A stretch of 64,000 nucleotides of DNA from Paenibacillus sp. (GTDB taxonomy: Bacteria > Bacillota > Bacilli > Paenibacillales > Paenibacillaceae). Where the stretch lies: assembly GCA_031254035.1 (NCBI GenBank), contig JAIRVF010000135.1, positions 1-64,000 of the forward strand. The letters are read 5' to 3'. The notes under the pieces are model-generated. The model was given only the letters and a program-made list of their open reading frames with translations, was not told the DNA's origin and searched no databases. Shown one piece after another: positions 8,406-15,216 of the stretch (position 1 is its first letter; each line of letters begins with the position of its first letter). A program made the translations under genes and the position numbers.

Positions 8406-8913
8406 TTTTGATATTAACCCACTCGCTATAAAATTGCTGGATTCTTGGCTTGCGATTCAAAGGCAGGCGGTTTTGAGAAATTTATCACCAATGAGTTTTT
8501 CAAAGCAAAGTGATGTTGATATGGATTTAGCAATTGATATGTTCTCGCTTTCTAGTACACCGCAGGTTGGTGTTCTCAAGCCAATATTTAAATCAATCTG
8601 CCCGAATTGCGACTCTGTAAATGGTTCATTCTCTTCTTTAGAAGAAGTACCATTTGAAAAAATTATATGTAAACACTGTGAGTATGAATACTCGCCAAGA
8701 TCAAGAGAAGATCAAATAGAAATTGTATTTGAAAGATGCCTCACCCCGGAACAACCACTGAGTTCAAATGTTGAAAATATTATAAACACTAGACCAGGGG
8801 GGAACCGGGGAAAAGAGCAAAGCCTCCGAGTATCAGATATTAAACAACATCCAAGTAATGCTCGGAGGCATTTAATAAGCAAGTTGGATAGCAGGTATGA
8901 GGCAGCTCAATGA
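8374..8913 (+). CDS. Zinc-ribbon protein of unknown function, second gene of accessory cassette
   Basis: ATG 8374 is preferred because AGGTGGTG lies about 9 bases upstream; GTG codons at 8359 and 8362 are alternatives. The 179-residue protein has a helical N-terminus (NPLAIKLLDSWLAIQRQ). A CPNC...CKHC zinc ribbon follows at about 89-119 (CPNCDSVNGSF, KIICKHCEYEY). The tail is low-complexity and basic (RPGGNRGKEQSLR, SNARRHLISK). Its start lies inside the end of the SAP gene and its stop overlaps the membrane-protein start, so the three genes are translated together. A partner or adaptor role is inferred. Confidence 0.55.
   Translation: MYFPQLRRLGSFDINPLAIKLLDSWLAIQRQAVLRNLSPMSFSKQSDVDMDLAIDMFSLSSTPQVGVLKPIFKSICPNCDSVNGSFSSLEEVPFEKIICKHCEYEYSPRSREDQIEIVFERCLTPEQPLSSNVENIINTRPGGNRGKEQSLRVSDIKQHPSNARRHLISKLDSRYEAAQ
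8822..8869. repeat. 9-bp perfect inverted repeat inside the zinc-ribbon gene
   Basis: GCCTCCGAG at 8822-8830 and CTCGGAGGC at 8861-8869 are exact inverted copies 30 bases apart. They are GC-rich within an AT-rich gene and cover the low-complexity tail. They may form an mRNA hairpin or mark an insertion scar. Confidence 0.5.
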
Positions 8914-9482
8914 AAATAAAGCATATTTTGTATCTTGTAGTTTCGGTAGTTGTGTTAACGTTGGTAGTAAGCTTAAGTACGGCTTTAATAGTTGCTTATT
9001 TTAAAGCCGACCAAGATTGGGTTAGTGCTACAATAGGGTTTTCCGGGAATATTATAGGTGGGATTTTAGGAGGATTTATTGCTTATTTTGTTGCGCGATA
9101 TCAAATTGATGAAGCTTTAAAGTCGCAAAAAAAATCTGTAATCCATGAGATGACTAATGCAGCGTTTGTACTTAAAGAAGAAATAAAGAATAATTCCCTC
9201 ACTCTTGACTCGATTATTTCGTCTGGTGAGATTGATGCTTCGCTAATCAAGTATGACATGTCGAGAGAAGCGTGGTTGTTTTTTTCTGGACGATTGGCGA
9301 ACAGTTTAAACGAAACTCTATTCATAAGTCTTAACACTGTTTACCGTAAAATCCAAGTCTTTCAATCAGTACCTCCAGAAGATCTTGCTGAAGAGCTTAC
9401 TATAGAAGTGGTGCAGAGACTAAAGTATCAACTTGACGATTGTGTCAGAAAAATTGAGGAGTTCATCAAAGAACAGAAGTAA
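8910..9482 (+). CDS. Two-helix membrane protein, third gene of accessory cassette
   Basis: The ATGA at 8910-8913 overlaps the previous stop. The 190-residue protein has two membrane helices, at about 6-30 and 42-65 (GNIIGGILGGFIAYFVARYQ), with DQDW between them. A soluble helical domain of about 120 residues follows and ends KIEEFIKEQK. This layout resembles membrane effectors of abortive-infection systems, but no family is recognised. Its close coupling to a nucleic-acid-binding-type protein and a zinc-ribbon protein suggests a sensor-adaptor-effector arrangement; that is inference only. Confidence 0.55.
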   Translation: MKIKHILYLVVSVVVLTLVVSLSTALIVAYFKADQDWVSATIGFSGNIIGGILGGFIAYFVARYQIDEALKSQKKSVIHEMTNAAFVLKEEIKNNSLTLDSIISSGEIDASLIKYDMSREAWLFFSGRLANSLNETLFISLNTVYRKIQVFQSVPPEDLAEELTIEVVQRLKYQLDDCVRKIEEFIKEQK

Positions 9483-9637
9483 TCGGAAATGATGCGTTAA
9501 ACTCTGACCTTGTATTTTGCAAAGAGCTATAATGGATCGATCCTGCTTGTTCTTTTTTTATTTACAGTTCGTGGGCTATTATGTAAAATAATCTCAACAT
9601 ATACGGACGCGTTGTTATATAATCCGAAAGAATCGGT

Positions 9638-9677
9638 AAAAAGACCATGCCGGCTACGTGCTGGCATGGTCTTTTTG
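9638..9677 (+). terminator. Strong rho-independent terminator
   Basis: AAAAAGACCATGCC / GGCATGGTCTTTTT form a near-perfect stem with T runs on both ends, so it could work in both directions. It lies between the accessory cassette and the small gene at 9732. Confidence 0.85.
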
Positions 9678-9731
9678 TTTTAACCAAATTATTCATAAAT
9701 GTGGTAATATTTTGTGAGAGGTGAAACAAAT

Positions 9732-9926
9732 ATGGGTAGATTTATGAAAACATTGACTTCTCCGATTCATTTCCACACGGCTATGCTTGAAGGAGCGCCA
9801 ATAGCTGTCTTTATGGGACTGGAAATAATCGGCAGCGGTAAAATTATTGAAATCACAGATTACATAGTAAAAATAGGTGATGACTTTTACGTGCGTGATG
9901 CATGTACTTTTAAATATGCTGGTTAA
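9732..9926 (+). CDS. Small phage protein of unknown function
   Basis: ATG 9732 is chosen because GAGAGGTG lies about 9 bases upstream; a GTG at 9714 is less well placed. The 64-residue protein is beta-rich, with APIAVFMGLEIIGSGKIIEI and ITDYIVKIGDDFYVRD, resembling a small SH3/Sm-like barrel. It converges on the split ligase with a 4-base stop overlap. The function is unknown. Confidence 0.55.
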   Translation: MGRFMKTLTSPIHFHTAMLEGAPIAVFMGLEIIGSGKIIEITDYIVKIGDDFYVRDACTFKYAG

Positions 9927-10296
9927 ACAATAAACCTTGTAAAGACTGGATCACGTAGTAAGCCTGATTTGGTCCAGTTTCGCATCCTCACTTCTGCCCG
10001 TATCCTCGGCTCCAGGTATACAAAGTTCTTATCTTCACGGATGACAATTCCTTTGCTGACCCCATAAAAAGCACTCTTTTCTTTTGGCCCTGGTCCGTGT
10101 TCGATGATTCCCGATGGCCGCAGATTACCGGATCCATCCAACACGGATGTTAACCATCCAAACTGATCCCTACGATACCCAGTTATAAACACCTCAGCGT
10201 ATGACCAGTTGATTACCTTTTGCCAAGCGTCCGAGCGTTTACTAACATACTGGCTGTTTTTGCGTTTGGCGAGTATCTCCATAAAATCACATGTAC

Positions 10297-10351
10297 AAAA
10301 AAGCTCAGAATGATCCCTTTACTTGCCAGTAAAGGATATCTTGAGCTTTTT
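10297..10351 (-). terminator. Terminator of ligase B
   Basis: On the minus strand AAAAAGCTCA...TGAGCTTTTTT encloses a second stem (TATCCTTTACT/AAGTAAAGGGAT). This makes a long interrupted hairpin right after the ligase B stop. Confidence 0.75.
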
Positions 10352-11241
10352 CATTGCACAGAAATAGGTGTACAAAATTCTTCGAACTTCGGTGATCGCA
10401 ATTTTCCTTCTTTGGTGAAACACTGAAATTTGATTTTGCAACTCAATACTGGCTCGATGTACCTCCAGCCTTTGTCCTCGTGCCTAATTAGTTGTTTAGA
10501 AACCTGATTAAATGCACGTATTACTTCAGTGCTAGGCGGAAATTCCAACACACCTACATATCTTCCATCTACGGTTAGACCCCATCCGAAACTACCTTTA
10601 AGCCTTACAGACGATATCTGGCACGTAATGTACTGATATGCTTTAACTTTAACCATGTTCTTAGAGCGAGTATCCAAATGGATAGGGGCATCCGGATTAT
10701 ATTGAACGATTCCTTCTAGTCCAAGCTCCTTAGCTTTCAAAAACAGTGCTTTTCCATCATCATACAAAGGGGTGATAGAAAGAGATTCTGAATTTTCTAC
10801 TGCTGCCATAAGCAGCTCTCTGCGCTGCATGAAGGATATATTCAACATGGGTTTTTCGTCTAAAAACAGTATATCCCACAATGGAAAGTGAGCTCTTAGT
10901 GTTGTTGCTATTTGTTTAACAGCTGATTCCTTTTTTGTATTAAATCTAGCCATCGCGTCATCCCACCATAATTTTGGAGGTTGATCTTTAGCCTGTGATA
11001 AATCAAAGGCTATACATTCACCATCCAGTATGGCAGTCATTACGGGAAGCTTAATTTTCATCAGTTCAGGAAATCTTAATGTAACCTCCGTGCCATGCCT
11101 TGTAAAAGCTCTCACCGCACCGTGGTCATAATGTATTAATATCCTAAAGCCATCCCATTTTAAGCTCGATTTAAAGCCCTTCTTTATCTGCGACGGTTGC
11201 AGCGGTTGAAGGAGCATAGGTTTTAGCGGTTGATTTAACAT
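10351..11241 (-). CDS. ATP-dependent DNA ligase B inside the inserted segment
   Basis: ATG 11241 has GGAGGG 9 bases upstream, giving a complete 296-residue ligase. Motif I is LKWDGFRI, motif III-like is AILDGECIAFD, motif IV is LGLEGIVQYNP and motif V is NMVKVKAY. An OB-fold C-terminus with FGWGLTVDGRYVG follows. It seals DNA nicks through an AMP-lysine intermediate. The same frame is open upstream to 11868, so a 505-residue read-through with the ligase A adenylation domain is possible. Ligases A and B are distant paralogues, not copies. It could replace the ligase broken by the insertion. Confidence 0.75.
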   Translation of the reverse strand: MLNQPLKPMLLQPLQPSQIKKGFKSSLKWDGFRILIHYDHGAVRAFTRHGTEVTLRFPELMKIKLPVMTAILDGECIAFDLSQAKDQPPKLWWDDAMARFNTKKESAVKQIATTLRAHFPLWDILFLDEKPMLNISFMQRRELLMAAVENSESLSITPLYDDGKALFLKAKELGLEGIVQYNPDAPIHLDTRSKNMVKVKAYQYITCQISSVRLKGSFGWGLTVDGRYVGVLEFPPSTEVIRAFNQVSKQLIRHEDKGWRYIEPVLSCKIKFQCFTKEGKLRSPKFEEFCTPISVQ

Positions 11242-11951
11242 AGGCAATACCCTCCATAATGAACATATCATGGGGGGGCTAAAAAGGTATATGGGATCGT
11301 TGGAACAGCTGAGAATTATGTGCAGTTTCTTTATGTACAATTTTATGGAGATACTGCCAACCACGCCCTCCATTCCCCATGATTCGATTTGCTCAAATAA
11401 TGCTTCGCCAGCACCTTCTATATATGGAGTGACTCCAAACGCATTCCCTGGCATATCGATACTGCTCAGAATCGCTTTACGTTCCATGAGCGGCAGTCGT
11501 CGAAGGTCTCTGCATTTATACTGTAGGATGTCAAAGATAACTAATGTGACCGGCAGCGTACTGCTCAATCGTTTTATCTTTTCAGCTTTTTTTGCCTGAA
11601 ATCGCGTCATGACTGCCTCAAAATCAGATATCCCTGTGTTCGGATCGACGCATGCGACCTCGCCGTCTAGGATAATATCATCCGTAAAGGGTGCATGTAG
11701 CTCCGGATACTGCCTAGTGCAGTCGTTGTTGTGGCGTGTATATAACCGGATCACTCCGGATTGTTGCGAAAATATCAGTCTGTGGCCGTCTACCTTTGGT
11801 TCAAATATAAAGTTTGAATGCGAGAAAGGCGAGGGAGCTGTCGTAAGTAACATCGGGCTGATAAACATAAAACCACCTCTATGTAATTATAACGTTGGGA
11901 AGGTTCATGATCAGGCGGTAAGTTTTGGGGATAAGCAGGTTTAAATTTACA

Positions 11952-11995
11952 TTGAATAACGAACAAATGTTTGTGTATAATAAGAACAAATGTTC
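11952..11995 (+). promoter_or_regulatory. SigA-type promoter with two LexA/DinR boxes
   Basis: TTGAAT (11952-11957) and TATAAT (11976-11981) are 18 bases apart. GAACAAATGTTT (11961-11972) lies in the spacer and GAACAAATGTTC (11984-11995) just downstream. Both fit the Bacillus SOS box GAAC-N4-GTTC, so LexA should repress this operon until DNA damage. Confidence 0.85.
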
Positions 11996-12014
11996 TCGGT
12001 TGGGGGTGGCTTTC

Positions 12015-12209
12015 ATGCCAAACAAATATATCGGCCATACTGTTGAAATTGTATATTTGGATCGAACGGGTAAGATTACTCAGCGTCGGATCGAAATAAA
12101 AGGAATTCGCGACGGGCTGGTTCGGGCAACATGTTTGCAGACAGGATCTCCCCGAACATTTCGGATGGAGAATATCTTGGCATGGAAGCCAGCTTCGAAA
12201 GGGGCTTAA
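12015..12209 (+). CDS. Small SOS-operon protein of unknown function
   Basis: ATG 12015 follows GGGGGTGG and lies 20 bases after the second LexA box. The 64-residue protein is beta-rich: YIGHTVEIVYLDRTGKITQR, then FRMENILAWKP. It looks like the WYL-like or small barrel proteins often found before YolD in Bacillales. The role is unknown, but co-regulation with DNA-damage genes is clear from the promoter. Confidence 0.6.
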   Translation: MPNKYIGHTVEIVYLDRTGKITQRRIEIKGIRDGLVRATCLQTGSPRTFRMENILAWKPASKGA

Positions 12210-12212
12210 TGA

Positions 12213-12485
12213 ATGCTTGGAGATATCGAAAGGAAGATTCTTCGGATCCTTTACAATTATTATGCTGGCCGGCACAGGATGCCGTCCATGGAAGAACTGA
12301 TGATCAAAACAGGGCGGGCTAAGAAGGACATTACTCGAGCGTTGATCAGCCTGGAGGATAAGATATACATACGATGGGATAACAAGAGACTGACTGAATC
12401 CATCATGATCCTACAGGGATGGGAAGAACCCGAGAAACCTATTAAGAGCAATAAGGTGAATATAGACTATTGGACTCAATATTAA
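12213..12485 (+). CDS. Winged-helix DNA-binding protein, LexA N-terminal-like
   Basis: ATG 12213 follows AAAGGGG, 3 bases after the previous stop. The 90-residue protein has an N-terminal wHTH: IERKILRILYNYY, then RMPSMEELMIKTGRAKKDI, then ALISLEDKIYIRW. It resembles the LexA DNA-binding domain but lacks the protease half. It may be a local regulator of the SOS operon or of the prophage. Confidence 0.6.
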   Translation: MLGDIERKILRILYNYYAGRHRMPSMEELMIKTGRAKKDITRALISLEDKIYIRWDNKRLTESIMILQGWEEPEKPIKSNKVNIDYWTQY

Positions 12486-12503
12486 TGGATGGAGGGTAAG
12501 GTC

Positions 12504-12836
12504 ATGGCAAAGAAACTGGAAGCAAACGGCCTGTTTGAATCATCTCGGATGATAATTCCGGAACACCGTGAGGCGTACTTACAATACATGGAACACAAAA
12601 CACTACGACCAAAGCCGGTGATTGATAATCAGGAGTGGCAGCTGATCGGTCAGGCGTTATTGGAGTCACTCCAGCAGCATGCTAAGGTGACTATTACGTT
12701 ATACGATCCGTATGAAGATAAGCAGGCTAGCGGCTTTGTCACTGTAGTTAACACGTTTAGAAAGGAGATCAAGCTGCGGCACGGTGATAACTGGGAATGG
12801 ATTAAATTTGATGATATTTTATCTGCACAAACATGA
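12504..12836 (+). CDS. YolD-like family protein
   Basis: ATG 12504 has GGAGGG 7 bases upstream; an ATG at 12489 in the same frame overlaps that site and is less likely. The 110-residue protein has the YolD pattern: MAKKLEANGLFESSRMIIPE, EHREAYLQYM, and a C-terminal barrel TLYDPYEDKQASGFV...WIKFDDIL. YolD proteins are normally paired with a UvrX/DinB Y-family polymerase and may modulate it. Here no polymerase gene follows; 350 bases without a good ORF come next. Confidence 0.8.
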   Translation: MAKKLEANGLFESSRMIIPEHREAYLQYMEHKTLRPKPVIDNQEWQLIGQALLESLQQHAKVTITLYDPYEDKQASGFVTVVNTFRKEIKLRHGDNWEWIKFDDILSAQT

Positions 12837-13184
12837 AACAATTTTTCACCTATAATATTCAATGAATTATTTCTGGATTAAAATTACGGAATATCAAGTT
12901 CCATGAGTGAAGTATTTCATGACAAACATCCGAGAAGAACAAGGATCTAAAAGTAATTTGAAAGGTATAAAATGAACAAGGAATACCTAAAATTGTAAAA
13001 GGTAAGCTGCTTACTCCCATGCTTTTCCTCTTCCCGACCGTCCTTATTGGGCGGTCTCTTTGTATTAACATTTTATTCTGGAATGTGGTAAAATTTAGGG
13101 TGCTAGTGATTCAAATGAAGAGATTTATAAAGCGCCACTGATTTCCCGATACGGATTATTGGACATAGTATTGGAGGGGACACT
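12837..13184. other. Non-coding stretch after yolD-like gene
   Basis: No supported ORF is seen in these 348 bases. The sequence is AT-rich, ends with a terminator at 13036-13063 and leads into the ribosome binding site GGAGGGG of the next gene. It is where a Y-family polymerase gene would be expected. Confidence 0.4.
13036..13063 (+). terminator. Probable terminator
   Basis: GACCGTCC / GGGCGGTC with a 5-base loop and TCTTTGT after it, probably ending the SOS operon. Confidence 0.5.
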
Positions 13185-13472
13185 ATGCAAGAGCTAATAT
13201 CAATAAGCATTAACAAAGAAGAATTATTAAAAATGTGTCGGGAAAGAATCAATGATCTTATCCGTGAAGTGGATATGGAAAAGGTATTTTGGGACACTAA
13301 CGAGTTGAAAAAGCGAACATGTATGAGTTGGAATACCATCCAAACCACGTTTTTTTTCGATTCAAGATTTGTTAAGAGAAAGGTGGGAAGCAAATGGTAT
13401 TTTCCAGTGAAAGAAACTAGGGAGTTCCTTGAATTGTGGTTAATGGAGCAGCCAATCGATCCTCAGCGATAA
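13185..13472 (+). CDS. DUF771-like phage protein with HTH-type motif
   Basis: ATG 13185 follows GGAGGGG. The 95-residue protein carries the signature of phage DUF771-type proteins: FWDTNELKKRTCMSWNTIQT, FDSRFVKRKVGSKWYFP, ETREFLELW. It probably binds DNA. It is the last phage-type gene before the tRNA, so it marks the minimum right extent of the prophage. Confidence 0.65.
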   Translation: MQELISISINKEELLKMCRERINDLIREVDMEKVFWDTNELKKRTCMSWNTIQTTFFFDSRFVKRKVGSKWYFPVKETREFLELWLMEQPIDPQR

Positions 13473-13561
13473 AAAGAACCACCCGGGTATATTGTCAGTA
13501 ATAAATTTTTTTTGGAAAAGAGTCTAAAACAGTCCAAATAGAAATACTAATTTATCAGAAA

Positions 13562-13609
13562 TTAATAATTCGTCCCCATTTTGTCCCCAACAGAGATTTT
13601 CACAATACC
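13562..13609 (-). other. Possible 3' tail of a phage integrase gene / att-proximal sequence
   Basis: On the minus strand a short open frame reads GIVKISVGDKMGTNY then TAA. The VGDKMGTN-type ending is common at the C-terminus of Firmicute phage tyrosine integrases. A TAG directly upstream cuts it to about 15 residues. The two GTCCCCA words that encode it lie 70 bases from the tRNA. It may be a scar of integration or deletion. Confidence 0.3.
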
Positions 13610-13631
13610 CTAGTCCTGAACAAAAAAGAAA

Positions 13632-13656
13632 AGAAGCCTTTTATACAAAGGCTTCT
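13632..13656 (-). terminator. Terminator of tRNA-Val
   Basis: AGAAGCCTTT / AAAGGCTTCT with a 5-base loop and T-rich sequence after it on the minus strand (TTTTCTTTTTTG). Confidence 0.8.
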
Positions 13657-13662
13657 CGGAGA

Positions 13663-13735
13663 TGATCTGCAGTGGGCTCGAACCACTGACCCCCACCCTG
13701 TCAAGATGGTGCTCTCCCAGCTGAGCTAGCAGATC
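13663..13735 (-). tRNA. tRNA-Val (anticodon GAC)
   Basis: On the minus strand the acceptor arm GATCTGC pairs with GCAGATC. The D arm is GCTCAGCTGGGAGAGC, the anticodon loop TTGACAG sits between CCATC and GGTGG, and the T arm is AGTGG-TTCGAGC-CCACT. The discriminator is A and CCA is not encoded. The 3' end faces the prophage, the usual geometry for tyrosine-integrase attachment at a tRNA. Confidence 0.95.
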
Positions 13736-13930
13736 ATATATGGGAAATAAAAGATATTTTATATATTATCAGCGTAATGAATGGGTGTCAATGTTTTTTT
13801 ACGGGCAGGATGAATACATAACAGCATGATATGGGGAAAATAGTAGGGATATTCTGTTCCTATCGTTGGAGTTGTTGGCAATGGGAATAGGTTAAATAGT
13901 CAGTAAACTGACTTAAAGGAGTGGCATGAT

Positions 13931-14107
13931 ATGCCGAAAAAATGGTGGTTTGGAGTTTTGAGCTGCTGTCTAATCGCTTTGTTGGCAGGCTGTTCGGTGA
14001 ATCAGTCCAACGCGAATAATGGTCAAAACTCCCCGGTGATCAATGATGTCTACACCCAGTCTGTACCGGGGGATGTATATTCCAAGGGACAAGTTTCACC
14101 TCCATAG
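13931..14107 (+). CDS. Small lipoprotein
   Basis: ATG 13931 follows AAAGGAGTGG. The 58-residue product has a lipoprotein signal (MPKKWWFGVLSCCLIALLAGC, lipobox LAGC with Cys about 21). A short polar tail rich in Asn, Ser and Pro follows. It should be diacylated and anchored outside the membrane. The function is unknown. It is the first host-type gene right of the tRNA. Confidence 0.75.
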   Translation: MPKKWWFGVLSCCLIALLAGCSVNQSNANNGQNSPVINDVYTQSVPGDVYSKGQVSPP

Positions 14108-14112
14108 AACGT

Positions 14113-14150
14113 TGTAAAAAAGAGGGTCAACGGACTGTTGATCTTCTTTA
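14113..14150 (+). terminator. Probable terminator
   Basis: AAGAGGGTCAAC / GTTGATCTTCTT pair around a short loop, followed by TTTAATT. It follows the lipoprotein gene. Confidence 0.55.
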
Positions 14151-14384
14151 ATTATTCATTCCATTTGCGGAGAAATTCCTTTTGTGTCACATAAATGGAA
14201 GAATTGATGCGACACCTGGAACAGCACCAACAACTATTCCATACCCATCTATGTTCAATAGACTCATCTCCCCAATATTCCTCAACTTTACATGAGAATC
14301 TATACATAAAGATCTTTTTTCTGTATAATAATTCAATCGTAATTTTTAGTAGAATATTCAAAAAAACGAAAGTGGGGACTTATC

Positions 14385-14840
14385 ATGGCTGCTGAAATTA
14401 TCAATGTAACGACACAGGAACAGCTGCAACATGGACTGGCGATTCGGAAAAAGGTATTTGTCGAGGAACAAAACGTTCCGCTTGACCTTGAAATTGACGA
14501 GTTTGATGTGATCAGCGATGATGTACATCATATACTAGTCCAGGATGAAAAAGGGGAATACGTCGCCACCGGGCGGTTGATCTATTACAACAACGATACC
14601 GCCAAAATGCAGCGGATTGCCGTACTTAAGGATTATCGTCAAGGCGGGTACGGCAGGATTTTGATGCTGGCTTTGGAAAACCGTGCAAATGAGCTTGGAC
14701 TTACATATTCCATCTTGGATGCACAATGTCAGGCTGAGCGCTTTTATGCTAAACAAGGTTACGAAACGATATCAAAAGAGCCTTTCGATGATGCCGGCAT
14801 TCCTCATGTCCGGATGAAAAAAACGTTGAAAGAAGAATAA
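14385..14840 (+). CDS. GNAT family N-acetyltransferase (YjcF-like)
   Basis: ATG 14385 is close to AAAGTGGGG. The 151-residue protein has the GNAT fold: IRKKVFVEEQNVPLDLEIDE at about 21-40, then MQRIAVLKDYRQGGYGRILM with the acetyl-CoA loop Q/R-x-x-G-x-G/A, and AQCQAERFYAKQGY near the end. The EEQ-VP-DLE-DEFD pattern is typical of the YjcF/ElaA-like branch. The substrate is unknown. Confidence 0.85.
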   Translation: MAAEIINVTTQEQLQHGLAIRKKVFVEEQNVPLDLEIDEFDVISDDVHHILVQDEKGEYVATGRLIYYNNDTAKMQRIAVLKDYRQGGYGRILMLALENRANELGLTYSILDAQCQAERFYAKQGYETISKEPFDDAGIPHVRMKKTLKEE

Positions 14841-14909
14841 CGGCACTTTTGCCAGGGGATGCTAACCAAAGCCCTTGATGGGGCATCTCACCTGACAAAG
14901 GAGCGGATG

Positions 14910-15152
14910 ATGATGGGAACTGCAGGTCGCGAACATTTTATCGCTGTGCAGAAAAACGGCGACGGAGATTTAACTGCATTTAAAACTTCTACGGGTCGTG
15001 TGCTGGGCTACGAACAAGCTCTGCAGGAAGTTAATGCCGGGGCGATTGCTGGCGTCAACATCTTCAAAGGCAGAGACGGGGGCATGTATATCCGCGGGGA
15101 TGCGGACGGAGACCCTTCAAACAATTTGGATAACCTTCCCCGTTTTGAATAG
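14910..15152 (+). CDS. DUF3892 family protein
   Basis: Three ATG codons in a row (14907, 14910, 14913) follow AAAGGAG at 14897-14903; 14910 or 14913 has the best spacing. The roughly 80-residue protein shows the DUF3892 pattern: FIAVQKNGDGDLTAFKTS, GYEQALQEVNAGAIAGVN, GDADGDPSNNLDNLPRF. It is small and soluble and of unknown function, widespread in Bacillales. A strong terminator follows immediately. Confidence 0.8.
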   Translation: MMGTAGREHFIAVQKNGDGDLTAFKTSTGRVLGYEQALQEVNAGAIAGVNIFKGRDGGMYIRGDADGDPSNNLDNLPRFE

Positions 15153-15201
15153 AAAAAAGCCGGTGGCAAGCATATTTCATGCCTGCTGCCGGCTTTTTTT
15201 T
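15153..15201 (+). terminator. Strong terminator
   Basis: AAAAAAGCCGGTGGCA / TGCTGCCGGCTTTTTTT form a long stem with T tract, ending the DUF3892 unit. Confidence 0.9.
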
Positions 15202-15216
15202 GTGTGTAATATAACT

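Larger units (their letters stand above)
10272..11355. mobile_element. ~1.08-kb element with 16-bp terminal inverted repeats carrying a ligase gene
   Basis: The left end reads AGTATCTCCATAAAAT (10272-10287) and the right end is its exact inverse (11340-11355). Flanking TTGGC and GCCAA extend the pairing with one bulged base. The segment splits ligase A and holds only ligase B plus its terminator. No transposase is present and no clean target duplication is visible, so the exact ends are uncertain by a few bases. It could be a non-autonomous transposable unit, a homing-type cassette or a recombination product. Confidence 0.5.
9923..11868 (-). pseudogene. ATP-dependent DNA ligase A, interrupted by an insertion at its EGVV motif
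   Basis: The gene starts at ATG 11868, with AGAGGTGG just upstream. Its 5' part encodes an adenylation domain with EPKVDGHR (motif I, Lys is the AMP-binding residue), DDIILDGEVAC and WGMEGVV. At about 11356 it stops matching. It resumes at about 10271 as AKRKNSQYVSKRSDAWQKV, followed by an OB-fold domain ending VFTRFIV at 9923. Joined, the parts give a small ligase of about 285 residues, like LigD-type phage and Bacillus ligases. As it stands, motif V and the OB fold are cut off from motifs I-IV, so the protein should be inactive unless the insert is removed. The 3' fragment has an ATG at 10282 but no clear ribosome binding site. Confidence 0.7.

Noticed and set aside
10272..11355. Group I or group II intron, or intein, splitting ligase A
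   Set aside because: No group I/II core motifs or intron-type ORF are visible and ligase B has its own start, stop and terminator; not an intein because the frame ends inside. Only RNA data could settle splicing.
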